Shown here: one piece after another, positions 40,508-48,914 of the stretch
Position numbering within the stretch: position 1 is the stretch's first letter
Layout: each line of letters begins with the position of its first letter
DNA from: Hymenobacter sp. IS2118
GTDB taxonomy: Bacteria > Bacteroidota > Bacteroidia > Cytophagales > Hymenobacteraceae
NCBI RefSeq assembly: GCF_000715495.1
Contig: NZ_JNLX01000031.1
Location: forward strand, 47,110 to 111,109
DNA length: 64,000 bases
Direction of reading: 5' to 3'
Position numbers and translations under genes: made by a program
Notes under the pieces: model-generated
The model's database searches: none
The model's input: the letters and a program-made list of their open reading frames with translations, nothing else
What the model was told of the DNA's origin: nothing

Positions 40508-42106
40508 TTAATGTGCTGCTAGCCCAGTCTCGAGTTCTGCTTGCTCCCGAATAGCCTTCGCCACAACCCGCTCATCCAAGTCAAGCAGCACTGCCGCTTG
40601 CCGCTTCACTCCCTGGCATTGGCTTACCACGCGCACAATGTGCTCCCGGCTTACATCGGCCATCCGCAGCGACATCCCCAAGGACGCCCCGCCTGACCGG
40701 ATACGTTTAGGCAAGTCCGCGGGCTCCACGGCTTGGCCGGGCTCCTGGAACACGTAGAGAGTCTCAATCAGATTCTCGAGCTCTCGTACGTTACCGGGAA
40801 AGGGGTACGACATGAGCTGCTTGCGGGCGGCAGCACTGAGCACCAGCAGCGCCTCCTGGCGCAGATAGTCTTTCTTGATGCGGATAAAGTAGTCAAGCAG
40901 CTGCTCGCGTTCAGCGGCTGGTCGGTCCCTCAGAGGAGGAAGTTCCAACTCGGCTACGGCCAGCCGGTAGTACAGGTCCCAGCGAAATTTGCCTTCGCGA
41001 CAGCGCGTCTCCAAATCGCAATGTGTGGCTGCCACCACACGTACATCTACCTTTCGGGGTGTTCCTCCCAGAGGCTGTATTTCCCCTTCCTGCAACACGC
41101 GCAGCAAGGAGGTCTGCACAGCGGGAGAAATGTCACCAATTTCATCCAGGAAAATCGTGCCGTCGTTGGCCAACTCAAAGAGCCCTTTCGTATCCTGGTC
41201 GGCACCGGTAAAAGCCCCCTTTTGGTAGCCAAACAAGCGGCTCTCCAGCACCGTGTCCGTAAGAGCAGCGCAGTTGATTGCTAGGAAACGCCCCTTGCTT
41301 CTACTCGACTGTTTGTGTACTGCCTGGGCTAGGTGCTCTTTACCCGTCCCGCTTTCCCCGCGCACGAGTACCGTCACCCGGTCAGTCTGTGCGACCTGAG
41401 CGGCGCGGCGGTAGGCCTTCGCCAGGCTGGGCAGTGCTAGGAACGAATTGTCCTCATTTTGAACCGGCTGAACAACACCTTTGCGGCTACTTTTTCGGGC
41501 AACAACAGGGCTCGACGCAGGCAGCACCGCTTCTGGGGCCAGCTCAGCCATGACACCAGAAGATTCCCGAGCTGTGCGCGCAGCCACCTGTTCCTCACGA
41601 ATAATTGCCGTGAATGGTGTGGTTGAACGCTCTACTTCAAACCGGCTCAGCACGGGCAGCCCATCGCGGCTGAACTTGCCAGGCTGGGTTTGCACCAGGT
41701 GTGTGTTCAGCCCAAGGCTGGTGTGGCAAACGTACCACACCAGCTGCATAATGCTGGTACCGGGAGAAAAGTACAGAGTGAACTCGTGCTGCCGGCGATG
41801 AAGGAGCCATGTTTCTACTTTAGCCTTAACCTCCGCTAGGTCAATTACATTGTTAAGGGCCAGCAGTTCAATGTGAATAACACGCCGAGGATGCTGCCGC
41901 CGCAGGGAATTCGCCAGATGCTCGGCTGCTAATTCTTGTTTAGGGTCAGCATACAGGAGTATGTGTTCATCAAAGCCGCCGTCGGCGAAGAAGTGCTGAT
42001 GAAACTGAGTGTTAGGCCCGTCGGTATTGATACTCTGAAATCCGCCACCTTCCTTGTAGTGAAAGTCATTGTTGCGGGCCAGCCAGGAAACGAGCAGATG
42101 CGCCAT
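40508..42106 (-). CDS. RtcR-like CARF + sigma-54 AAA activator
   Basis: A 532-residue bacterial enhancer-binding protein. Residues 1-190 resemble the RtcR CARF-type sensor (HILLYADPKQELAAEHLANS, then FTLYFSPGTSIMQLVWYV). The AAA+ domain at about 230-455 has Walker A GESGTGKE near 250, the sigma-54 loop GAFTGADQDT, Walker B TIFLDEIGDI, and RWDLYYRLAVAELELPPLRD. A C-terminal HTH follows (QAAVLLDLDERVVAKAIREQ). In E. coli RtcR senses RNA ends or cyclic nucleotides through CARF and activates rtcBA. Here it lies among genes with sigma-54 promoters, which it probably controls. Confidence 0.88.
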   Translation of the reverse strand: MAHLLVSWLARNNDFHYKEGGGFQSINTDGPNTQFHQHFFADGGFDEHILLYADPKQELAAEHLANSLRRQHPRRVIHIELLALNNVIDLAEVKAKVETWLLHRRQHEFTLYFSPGTSIMQLVWYVCHTSLGLNTHLVQTQPGKFSRDGLPVLSRFEVERSTTPFTAIIREEQVAARTARESSGVMAELAPEAVLPASSPVVARKSSRKGVVQPVQNEDNSFLALPSLAKAYRRAAQVAQTDRVTVLVRGESGTGKEHLAQAVHKQSSRSKGRFLAINCAALTDTVLESRLFGYQKGAFTGADQDTKGLFELANDGTIFLDEIGDISPAVQTSLLRVLQEGEIQPLGGTPRKVDVRVVAATHCDLETRCREGKFRWDLYYRLAVAELELPPLRDRPAAEREQLLDYFIRIKKDYLRQEALLVLSAAARKQLMSYPFPGNVRELENLIETLYVFQEPGQAVEPADLPKRIRSGGASLGMSLRMADVSREHIVRVVSQCQGVKRQAAVLLDLDERVVAKAIREQAELETGLAAH

Positions 42107-42141
42107 GGATACGGAGGGGAAATAGAGAGGGAGTAAGCTCC

Positions 42142-42191
42142 GTCTTAAGAATGCTTCCGCAAGCTAGTCTTAAGAATGCTGCTACAAGCTA
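42142..42191. repeat. Two adjoining 25-bp direct repeats
   Basis: GTCTTAAGAATGCTTCCGCA plus AGCTA (42142-42166) is followed without a gap by the same 25-mer with three changes (42167-42191). It lies just upstream of the RtcR-like gene and just beyond the lipoprotein stop. Paired, evenly placed sites such as these can bind a regulator, perhaps the activator itself. Confidence 0.75.
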
Positions 42192-42197
42192 GCAGAA

Positions 42198-43100
42198 TCA
42201 ATTGGGCTGCGCGCTGCGAGGGGTGAATGCCCGGCCTAAGGTTTCTTGGGCTGTGGCCAGGTCAGTGCCACGCGGCAGCACCTGCGGCGCTAACATCCCC
42301 GATTCCTGCAGCCACTGCTGCCATATTGCGGTAAGTATGTCTAAGTGGTACTCGGCGTGGGGCTGCACCTCGGCCACCACCACCTGCAGGTGGCGTAGAG
42401 CCGCAGTCCGGGGCCCTGGCAAGGGCATCAAGCCATAGTTGTTTTTCTTATACACCGCTGGCCACTGCTCCCCGCGCTGTGCTAGCTCTGGTACAAAGCG
42501 GGTGGAGGCGTAGCGGTGCCCTGCCTGCCGGTGCCCATCATAGCTTTCAAAGTCCAGGTAGCCATCAGTCAGGACCAGGAGGTGGTTGTGGTCTTCATAA
42601 TCAGGACTGGACGGGAAGTCCAGCGCCAGCTGGTCACGAAAGTAGTGCCACAGGTCAGCGCCTGCGTAGTGGCGTGGGCTGCGGTCCTGACTCGCCGCCG
42701 CGTATAGGTTCGCTACTTGTTGGCGTATTCTGCCCAGCGGTTCAGCCAGTTGTCGACGTTGCGCCAGCGCTACCTGACCCAGGTCCAGATAAAGGCCTTG
42801 CCCTAGTTGTTGAACGGCCACTGAATGGCTTGCCTGCGGAGCCAGCACAATCTTAAGTCGGTCTGCACTCCCCACATATAGCTTTTGGGCCACCTCAGCT
42901 TGGTAGCTCTTGATTACCTGTCCAATCAGAGCAGTATCCCGAGTTATCTGGCCTTCCTGCAGTATTCGGTCTGACAGGTCAAGCAAGACGACATAGTTAT
43001 CACGCCGCAGTCGGGCAGCAGGCCGCGTACTGGCAGGTTCAGAGGCGCAACCAGTTAATAGAAGAAGGATAAGCAGGAGTGGGGGTAGGGTAAAATGCAT
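42198..43100 (-). CDS. Lipoprotein with VWA-like fold
   Basis: A 300-residue lipoprotein: signal LPPLLLILLLLTGCAS with the lipid-modified Cys at 18. The mature part starts with YVVLLDLSDRILQEGQITRD, a VWA-like first strand with a D-x-S-D-R MIDAS-type variant, and LLVLTDGYLDFES near 170 gives the later Asp. It would face the periplasm. It sits 145 bp downstream of the coiled-coil membrane protein on the same strand, and together they suggest an envelope complex. Partner and role are unknown. Confidence 0.72.
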   Translation of the reverse strand: MHFTLPPLLLILLLLTGCASEPASTRPAARLRRDNYVVLLDLSDRILQEGQITRDTALIGQVIKSYQAEVAQKLYVGSADRLKIVLAPQASHSVAVQQLGQGLYLDLGQVALAQRRQLAEPLGRIRQQVANLYAAASQDRSPRHYAGADLWHYFRDQLALDFPSSPDYEDHNHLLVLTDGYLDFESYDGHRQAGHRYASTRFVPELAQRGEQWPAVYKKNNYGLMPLPGPRTAALRHLQVVVAEVQPHAEYHLDILTAIWQQWLQESGMLAPQVLPRGTDLATAQETLGRAFTPRSAQPN

Positions 43101-43245
43101 CGAAAGCCAGAAAAAATATGATGTATGAAGCGTATTCGTTTGCCGCTGCTATCGCCGGGCTTGGTGCACGGCTTTGAGTTGGTTGTCGCAATCACATAAG
43201 CAGAGGTACTTGGCTATCCTGCTGATTTGAGTCGATGGTTCAGGC

Positions 43246-44610
43246 TTAGGCTGCTGTTCCCGGCAGGCTTACCATATCCGGGCTAGCCTGGCGTCTGCTG
43301 CCCCGGTCAAACCGTCGGTCCAGAAACCGCTCATACACGGTACGGCACTGCGCTGGCTCCGCCGACCCCGGCAAAGTGGTGTTTACAATAAACTGCACCC
43401 AGCCCGTAAAGAAGGCGTCGAGGCATAGTTTAAGCCGCCCGTTGAAGCTCACCACCACTAGCTCCTGGGTAAGAGAGGCCTCCAGCCGAATCACCTCGTA
43501 GCGGTTGGCTGCTTGCTCGGCCGCTAGCGCCTGCAGCTGCGCCTCAAGCTCGTTTTCCAGGGTTAAAGCTGCCGCTTCCGCCTGGGCGGCATCAGCAGTG
43601 TAGGCGAGCCGCTGGGCTTCCCGTTGCCGGTGAGGGTTGCGGGTAGCCAGCAGGGTCAGAAGTCCGTGCAACGCCGCGCCCCAAAGCAGGGCCGTGCCAA
43701 AGCCACAGCAGAGCACGGTGTAGAAGTCAGCTGCCCCGTACCACTTCTCAATAGCTTGCCCGGTGAGGCTGCGCACTAAATTGGCATTCACATGAATCTT
43801 GTAGGCCAGTAGCCCATCAACTGCTAGCGTGAATAGGAGTAGTCCAACCACTGCCACCTGCTTCGTACGAGCTGCTCCGCTGCCAATAAGGCCTTCAGCA
43901 ACCAAGTGTAGCACCAGTCCCAGCGCAAAAGGAAAGAAGGGAAACAGCAGGGGATAGATGGCAGCCGCTGCTGGCCGGAGGCCCGTGGCGTCGAAGATGC
44001 CCGAGGCTCCCAGCAACGCTCGCAACTGCTCGTGGCCAATAGCGCCACCACCCAGAGTGCCCAGTTGCGCGAAGAAAGCTCGGTAGCTGGTATTAATGTA
44101 AAACAGGTAAAGCATCACCGTTAACCCCGCCATTATCGTCCCCAGCAGAGATAGCAAGGGTATGTTGAGAGGAGCTAGCTCGAGCGTTTCCTCTCGGAGT
44201 CCGGTCAGCCGGCGACGGGCGGCCATGAGCTGGTCCCGGGATTCGGCTAGCCGGCGGCCCAACGTGTCTTGCACCTGCGTTGCGCGCCGGGTTAGCTCGT
44301 GATTTCGCGCGCCCAGCTCTTTTACCTTGCCTGCGACCTCCAAGCGCTGCTGCTCGCCTGCCTCCCACTCCCGTGAGTTGGTGTGCTTGTAAGTTTCAAA
44401 CAACGCGTCGAGGTGGCCTTCCAATGCCTCCGGGTGACCCCGGTGACTACCGCTCTGCTGCATACCATAGCGCTGAAGCTGCTCTTGGGTATCGCGGTTC
44501 TGATGCAGTGCAGCAAGTAGCGACGCTTCGCCGGTTGGGCCTGGACCTGGCGTTAAATAAACCTCAGTAGAGGAAGGTGAAAGTACAGGCGCGTTAAACG
44601 GATTAGTCAT
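43246..44610 (-). CDS. Coiled-coil membrane protein with about four TM segments
   Basis: A 454-residue protein. Residues 1-145 are disordered then coiled-coil (LGRRLAESRDQLMAARRRLT). Hydrophobic segments lie near 150-170 (LLSLLGTIMAGLTVMLYLFY), 217-240, 255-275 and 305-325. A second coiled coil rich in Ala/Glu/Gln follows (AALTLENELEAQLQALAAEQ). A cytosolic C-terminus contains FNGRLKLCLDAFFTGWVQFI. It is preceded by a sigma-54 promoter about 50 bp upstream. It is the first gene of the minus-strand series that ends in the VWA lipoprotein. The family is unknown. Confidence 0.65.
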   Translation of the reverse strand: MTNPFNAPVLSPSSTEVYLTPGPGPTGEASLLAALHQNRDTQEQLQRYGMQQSGSHRGHPEALEGHLDALFETYKHTNSREWEAGEQQRLEVAGKVKELGARNHELTRRATQVQDTLGRRLAESRDQLMAARRRLTGLREETLELAPLNIPLLSLLGTIMAGLTVMLYLFYINTSYRAFFAQLGTLGGGAIGHEQLRALLGASGIFDATGLRPAAAAIYPLLFPFFPFALGLVLHLVAEGLIGSGAARTKQVAVVGLLLFTLAVDGLLAYKIHVNANLVRSLTGQAIEKWYGAADFYTVLCCGFGTALLWGAALHGLLTLLATRNPHRQREAQRLAYTADAAQAEAAALTLENELEAQLQALAAEQAANRYEVIRLEASLTQELVVVSFNGRLKLCLDAFFTGWVQFIVNTTLPGSAEPAQCRTVYERFLDRRFDRGSRRQASPDMVSLPGTAA

Positions 44611-44657
44611 GGGAGCAAATACAAAGCGACCAGCTTAGTGCTGGGTATCTCTGCTTT

Positions 44658-44674
44658 TGCTATAATGAGGCCAA
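44658..44674 (-). promoter_or_regulatory. Sigma-54-type promoter of the coiled-coil membrane gene
   Basis: TTGGCCTCATTATAGCA on the minus strand has GG-N10-GC as required for sigma-54, and differs in two of 17 positions from the element at 34371-34387. The start codon at 44610 is about 50 bp downstream. Confidence 0.68.
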
Positions 44675-44728
44675 CCTAGAAAAGTCCTTGAAGAGGCTCC
44701 TGAGGTGCTTTTTGAATTTGATACTATC

Positions 44729-44760
44729 GCATTTTATGCTAACATGTAGCATTGTATGCT
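44729..44760. promoter_or_regulatory. Paired palindromic sites, candidate activator-binding sites
   Basis: GCATTTTATGCT (44729-44740) and GCATTGTATGCT (44749-44760) are two near-identical palindromic sites, GCAT-N3-ATGC, 20 bp apart, or two helical turns. They lie 57-88 bp upstream of the sigma-54 promoter, the usual place for enhancer-binding activators such as the RtcR-like protein. Confidence 0.5.
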
Positions 44761-44872
44761 GTTTTCTTAGTGCGCTCGGGAAGCTGGTAGGTTTTATTTA
44801 ATAGGCATATTATTTACTTCGATAATGCACCGGTAAATAGGCTTACATTAGCGCAGAAGAACATAAAAGAGA

Positions 44873-44904
44873 AAAATCCCGGCGAGGTATCATGCCGGGA
44901 TTTT
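44873..44904. terminator. Terminator after the integrase gene
   Basis: AAAATCCCGGC (44873-44883) pairs with GCCGGGATTTT (44894-44904), an 11-bp stem with a 10-base loop. It lies 17 bp past the stop of the minus-strand integrase. Confidence 0.75.
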
Positions 44905-44920
44905 CTCTCTAAGCAGAAGT

Positions 44921-46231
44921 TTACGCAACGGCAGTTTCTATGGCGCAGACTGGGTTTGGTGCTGTTGCAGGCACTACCGCACCTCCAAATTCCCATATCC
45001 GCCGCATTTCCTGGTGCTGGAAGTCTTCGACCACCTTGGCGTATAGCATCGTGGTTTGAATCTTGGCGTGGCCCAGCACCTTTTGCAGCACCGCCACTGG
45101 CAGCCCTCGCATCAGCGAGAGCACCGCGAAGGTGTGCCGCGCCGTGTGCATGCTCAGCAGCTCGTGCTTGGGCTGCTGCCGCTTCACCACCTTGCCTTCC
45201 TCGATAGTTACCAATTCTACCATCTCCCGCAGCCCCGCCAGCTGCGCGATGCGCTTCAAGTTGCGGTTCATCACTTGGTTCGACGTCGACGGCAGCAGGT
45301 GGGCCCGCGTCCCGTCGTACTTGTCCAGCAGCGCTGCCGCCGGCGGCGTGAGGTAAATACTCACCGCCGTGCGCGTCTTGGTTTGCGTCAGGCGCAGGAT
45401 TCGGCTGCCGTCCCAGGTCTTCACGTTGGCCGTGCTCAAGGCCGTCAAGTCCGAGTGCCGCAAGCCCGTGTAACAGCAAAACAAAAACGCATCCCGCGTC
45501 CCCACCAAGGAGGAAGGCAGCATTGCCTTTTCCAGTAGCTCCAATTCCGCAGTGCTCAGGTAGACCTTTTCCACGTCGGTCCACTTGATTTTCATCTCCC
45601 GCGCTTCCACGGCCACCGGCATCCGCCGGTCTTCGCGCACATAGCGCAGGAAGGCCTTCACGTGCTTCACCGTCTTGCAGACCGTATTCTGCGCCAGCTT
45701 CCGCGTCCCGCGCAGGTAAGCCAAAAACTTGTCGTGGGTAGCCAGGTCGTAATCCCCGAGCTGCAGCCGCTTCTTCAGCGACTTTTCCAGCCCTTTCAGG
45801 TGAACCAGCGTCGAGGCCACCGATTCCAGCGACTGCGCCAGGTTGCCGCGGGCCAGCAGCGCTGCCTGATAGTCCACGTACAAGTCCGTCAGCCAAATCA
45901 CCGGTACTTCCGCTTCAACCGCGGGCGCTGCCGCCACCGGCGGCGCTAACACTGCTTTTAATACTTCGGGTGTAATAACCGCGCCAGCGGCCCGCAGCTG
46001 CCGGTAATGGGCGTGCAACCGGTCGCACAACGATTGTAAATACTCGTTGGCTTCCTGTGCTCCAGGGAAGTTGCGCCGAAATTGATTGCGCTCGGCGTGC
46101 CACTCCGTGGCCAGGCAGCGCTCCCGCGTTGCGAAGCGCAGCCGCTGGTTGTCGAAGTAAGCCCGCAGGTGAATGGTGCAGCGCCCGGTGGCGTCGGGGC
46201 GGTCGGTCCGCCGTTCAAACGTAATGGTCAT
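44921..46231 (-). CDS. Tyrosine recombinase / integrase of Bacteroidota mobile-element type
   Basis: A 436-residue site-specific integrase. The N-terminal arm-type DNA-binding segment (MTITFERRTDRPDATGRCTI) is followed by a SAM-like core-binding domain and the catalytic domain. Its residues are Arg in CCYTGLRHSDLTALS near 255, HTARHTFAVLSLMRGLP near 370 (H-x-x-R), and GHAKIQTTMLYAKVVED near 396 with the nucleophilic Tyr. Length and layout match integrases of Bacteroidota conjugative and mobilisable elements. It reads away from the tRNA-Asp gene 177 bp upstream, whose 3' end is the likely attachment site. Confidence 0.92.
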   Translation of the reverse strand: MTITFERRTDRPDATGRCTIHLRAYFDNQRLRFATRERCLATEWHAERNQFRRNFPGAQEANEYLQSLCDRLHAHYRQLRAAGAVITPEVLKAVLAPPVAAAPAVEAEVPVIWLTDLYVDYQAALLARGNLAQSLESVASTLVHLKGLEKSLKKRLQLGDYDLATHDKFLAYLRGTRKLAQNTVCKTVKHVKAFLRYVREDRRMPVAVEAREMKIKWTDVEKVYLSTAELELLEKAMLPSSLVGTRDAFLFCCYTGLRHSDLTALSTANVKTWDGSRILRLTQTKTRTAVSIYLTPPAAALLDKYDGTRAHLLPSTSNQVMNRNLKRIAQLAGLREMVELVTIEEGKVVKRQQPKHELLSMHTARHTFAVLSLMRGLPVAVLQKVLGHAKIQTTMLYAKVVEDFQHQEMRRIWEFGGAVVPATAPNPVCAIETAVA

Positions 46232-46407
46232 CGGAAAGAGTGGTTAGGGGAGTGATGCCTTTGGGGCCGCCACTGGGGGCGGCAGTGGGGGCGTAAATGC
46301 TCCTAAACCGGGCTGTAATTCCGAAAACGTCTAAAAGCAAAAACCCCTAAAAACCGCTTCTGTTGCCAGATTTGCGACTTCTAGGGGCTTTCGTTAGTAA
46401 ACGGTAG

Positions 46408-46481
46408 CGGTCTGGACGGGACTCGAACCCGCGACCTCCGCCGTGACAGGGCGGCATTCTAACCAACTGAACTACCAAACC
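46408..46481 (-). tRNA. tRNA-Asp (GTC)
   Basis: Read on the minus strand the 74 bases start GGTTTGG and end CCAGACC plus discriminator G, giving a 7-bp acceptor stem with one G-U pair. The D arm contains AGTTGGTTAGA, the anticodon loop is CTGTCAC with GTC, and the T arm has GGGTTCGAGTCCC. CCA is not encoded. The 3' end faces the integrase, and tRNA 3' ends are common integration sites. Confidence 0.95.
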
Positions 46482-46526
46482 GTTTGCCTTGGTGGAGAAG
46501 CCGTGTGCTTTTCCGTTTTGGTGATA

Positions 46527-46558
46527 CAAAGGTAGGGGAAGGAAACCGCGTCCTGCAA
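46527..46558 (-). promoter_or_regulatory. Promoter of tRNA-Asp
   Basis: On the minus strand TTG (46558-46556) and TACCTTTG (46534-46527) are 21 bp apart, matching the Bacteroidota -33/-7 promoter. It lies 45 bp upstream of the tRNA 5' end. Confidence 0.7.
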
Positions 46559-46638
46559 GCACAGGGCTAAAGTTTTTCTAAAAACGGGGGTTTGAGAAAG
46601 GTTGTGTGTTGTTTTTCAGGCCTATTAATTTTTGTGGG

Positions 46639-46667
46639 TTGCTGCTGCGATGGATGTTTTACCTTTG
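46639..46667 (+). promoter_or_regulatory. Promoter of accA
   Basis: TTG at 46639-46641 and TACCTTTG at 46660-46667 with 18 bp between fit the Bacteroidota consensus exactly in the -7 box. It gives a leader of about 100 bases before the accA start. Confidence 0.7.
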
Positions 46668-46776
46668 CCATCCGCCGAACGAACGGCTTTTGTGGCGGGG
46701 GGATGCCTGCTTTCCCCCGTTGCGGCTCTTTGCGGCGTTCTTCTTTCGTCTTTCCATTCGAAATAATCCTTAGTTC

Positions 46777-47724
46777 ATGTTACTCGATTTTGAACAACCC
46801 ATTGCCGCCCTCGAAGGCAAGCTCCTTGAAATGCAAAAGCTGGCCGACGAGAGTGACGTTGACGTACGCGAGGCTGTTGCGGCACTCGAAGCCAGAATCA
46901 AGGCCCTCAAAAAAGAAACCTACGCCAACCTCACCCGCTGGCAGCGCGTGCAGCTCTCGCGCCACCCCGACCGGCCCTATACGCTGGACTATATTGAGGG
47001 CATGGCCGAAAAGTTTGTGGAGCTGCACGGCGACCGTACCGTGGGCGACGACAAAGCCATGGTGGGCGGGTTTGGCGAGATTGATGGCCGCACCGTGATG
47101 TTTATCGGGCAGCAAAAGGGCCACAACACCAAGCAGCGGCAGTTTCGCAACTTTGGCATGCCTAACCCCGAGGGCTACCGCAAGGCTTTGCGTTTGATGA
47201 AGCTGGCCGAGAAATTCAACGTGCCCGTGGTGACGCTCATTGACACGCCCGGCGCTTTTCCGGGCCTGGAGGCCGAGGAGCGGGGGCAGGGCGAGGCCAT
47301 TGCGCGCAATCTCAAGGAGATGTTTATGCTGAAGGTGCCGGTTGTCTGCGTCATTATTGGCGAGGGCGCCAGTGGCGGGGCTTTGGGTATTGCCATCGGC
47401 GACCGGGTGCTGATGCTGGAAAACACCTGGTACTCGGTGATTTCGCCGGAGTCGTGCAGCAGCATTCTGTGGCGCAGCTGGGACTATAAGGAGCAGGCGG
47501 CCGAGGCGCTCAAACTCACGGCTACCGATATGAAATCGGCGGGTCTAATCGATGGCATCGTGAAGGAGCCGCTGGGAGGCGCCCACACCGCGCCCGAGCA
47601 GATGATTGAAACCCTGAAAAACACGCTGCTCAAAACGCTCAAGGAGCTGGGCGCCATGGACCCCGCCGACCGCATCAGCCAGCGCATCGACAAGTTTTCG
47701 GCCATGGGCGTGGTGGTGGAATAA
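46777..47724 (+). CDS. accA: Acetyl-CoA carboxylase carboxyltransferase subunit alpha
   Basis: A 315-residue AccA, full length for Bacteroidota. Family marks are the N-terminal helical [39 protein letters not shown] near 55-75, [18 protein letters not shown] near 105, [20 protein letters not shown] near 149, and [16 protein letters not shown] near 192 (oxyanion Gly pairs). With AccD it transfers the carboxyl group from carboxybiotin to acetyl-CoA, making malonyl-CoA for fatty acid synthesis. It marks the return to core genome beyond the tRNA. Confidence 0.97.
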   Translation: MLLDFEQPIAALEGKLLEMQKLADESDVDVREAVAALEARIKALKKETYANLTRWQRVQLSRHPDRPYTLDYIEGMAEKFVELHGDRTVGDDKAMVGGFGEIDGRTVMFIGQQKGHNTKQRQFRNFGMPNPEGYRKALRLMKLAEKFNVPVVTLIDTPGAFPGLEAEERGQGEAIARNLKEMFMLKVPVVCVIIGEGASGGALGIAIGDRVLMLENTWYSVISPESCSSILWRSWDYKEQAAEALKLTATDMKSAGLIDGIVKEPLGGAHTAPEQMIETLKNTLLKTLKELGAMDPADRISQRIDKFSAMGVVVE

Positions 47725-47840
47725 GTCTTTTGAGCTATTAGCTTCTGGCCATTAGCTGTTAGCAGCTACAGGGTTTTGAAAAGGCTAATAGCTAGCAGCT
47801 AACAGACTTGTTCCCGAATAAGCAGAAACGAAAAAAGCGA

Positions 47841-47934
47841 GTCATGTTGAGCGCAGCCGAAGCATCTCTACCGCGCAACTAATCCAATCGACTCAACGAA
47901 GCGGTAGAGATGCTTCGGCTGCGCTCAGCATAAC
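47841..47934. repeat. Dispersed hairpin element (GAAGCATCTC family)
   Basis: Inverted repeat with arms 47841-47874 (core GCAGCCGAAGCATCTCTACC) and 47901-47934, with a 26-base centre. It lies after accA and shares GTCATG.TGAGC and GAAGCATCTC with the element at 51061-51156. It is probably a REP/MITE-like repeat of this genome. A second inverted repeat, around TTAGCTGTTAGCAGCT at 47750-47810, precedes it. Confidence 0.8.
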
Positions 47935-47985
47935 CGTCGATTTCATACTTTTTTGTATTTAGGAACAAGTCTACTAAATAAAAAT

Positions 47986-48834
47986 ATGAAAATTCATACC
48001 ATCGGTACTGGTCTTTTTAAGCTCGACGGCGGCGCCATGTTTGGCGTGGTGCCTAAGAGCATGTGGCAAAAGCTGAACCCGCCCGACGCTAATAATATGT
48101 GCACCTGGGCTATGCGCTGCCTGCTGATTGAGGACGCGGGCCGGCTGCTGCTCATCGATAATGGCATTGGTGAGAAGCAAGACGAAAAGTTTCGGGGGCA
48201 TTTCCACCTGCACGGCGACGACACGCTGGAAAAATCCCTGCGCAAGCTGGGCTTCACCAGCGCCGATGTTACGGATGTGTTTCTGACGCACTTGCACTTC
48301 GACCACTGCGGCGGCTCGGTGCAGCGCCGGCCCGATGGCGCCTTGCAGGTCGCGTTTCCCAACGCCACGTACTGGAGCAACGAGGCGCACTGGGACTGGG
48401 CCGTGACGCCTAACCCCCGCGAGAAGGCGAGCTTTTTGAAGGAGAATATTTTACCCATTCAGGAAAGCGGGCAGTTGCAGTTTGTGGACGTGGCGGCGGG
48501 CGTGCCCAGTCGGTTGGCATCGTTTCGCGAAATCATCATGGCCGATGGGCACACCGAGAAAATGATGGTGCCCGTGCTGGACTACAAAGGCCGCACCCTG
48601 GCGTTCATGGCTGATTTGTTGCCCAGCACCGGCCATATTCCGCTGCCTTACGTGATGGGGTACGACACGCGCCCGCTCGTGACCATGACCGAAAAAGAGG
48701 CCGTGCTGCGCCGGGCAGCCGATGAAAATTGGGTGCTTCTGCTGGAGCACGACGCCACCCACGAGGCCTGCACCGTGCAGCATACCGACAAAGGCGTACG
48801 ACTGGCCGAAACCTTACGGCTGGCCGATTTGTAA
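47986..48834 (+). CDS. MBL-fold metallo-hydrolase
   Basis: A 282-residue metallo-beta-lactamase-fold enzyme. The metal motif is FLTHLHFDHCGGS near residue 96, with further ligands in MADGHTEKMM near 186 and LLLEHDATHE near 250. Binuclear-zinc hydrolases of this type act on thioesters, lactones, RNA or other substrates. The ATG at 47986 is used; an upstream frame extension of 11 residues is unlikely. It lies 80 bp before the patatin gene on the same strand. The precise substrate is unknown. Confidence 0.88.
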   Translation: MKIHTIGTGLFKLDGGAMFGVVPKSMWQKLNPPDANNMCTWAMRCLLIEDAGRLLLIDNGIGEKQDEKFRGHFHLHGDDTLEKSLRKLGFTSADVTDVFLTHLHFDHCGGSVQRRPDGALQVAFPNATYWSNEAHWDWAVTPNPREKASFLKENILPIQESGQLQFVDVAAGVPSRLASFREIIMADGHTEKMMVPVLDYKGRTLAFMADLLPSTGHIPLPYVMGYDTRPLVTMTEKEAVLRRAADENWVLLLEHDATHEACTVQHTDKGVRLAETLRLADL

Positions 48835-48914
48835 GGCCAGGTTTGGTTGGGTCGAGGCCTGCTTTTGCGTGACGCGCTGGCCCCCGGTGTCTACAAACTA
48901 AAAAAGAATAGCAC

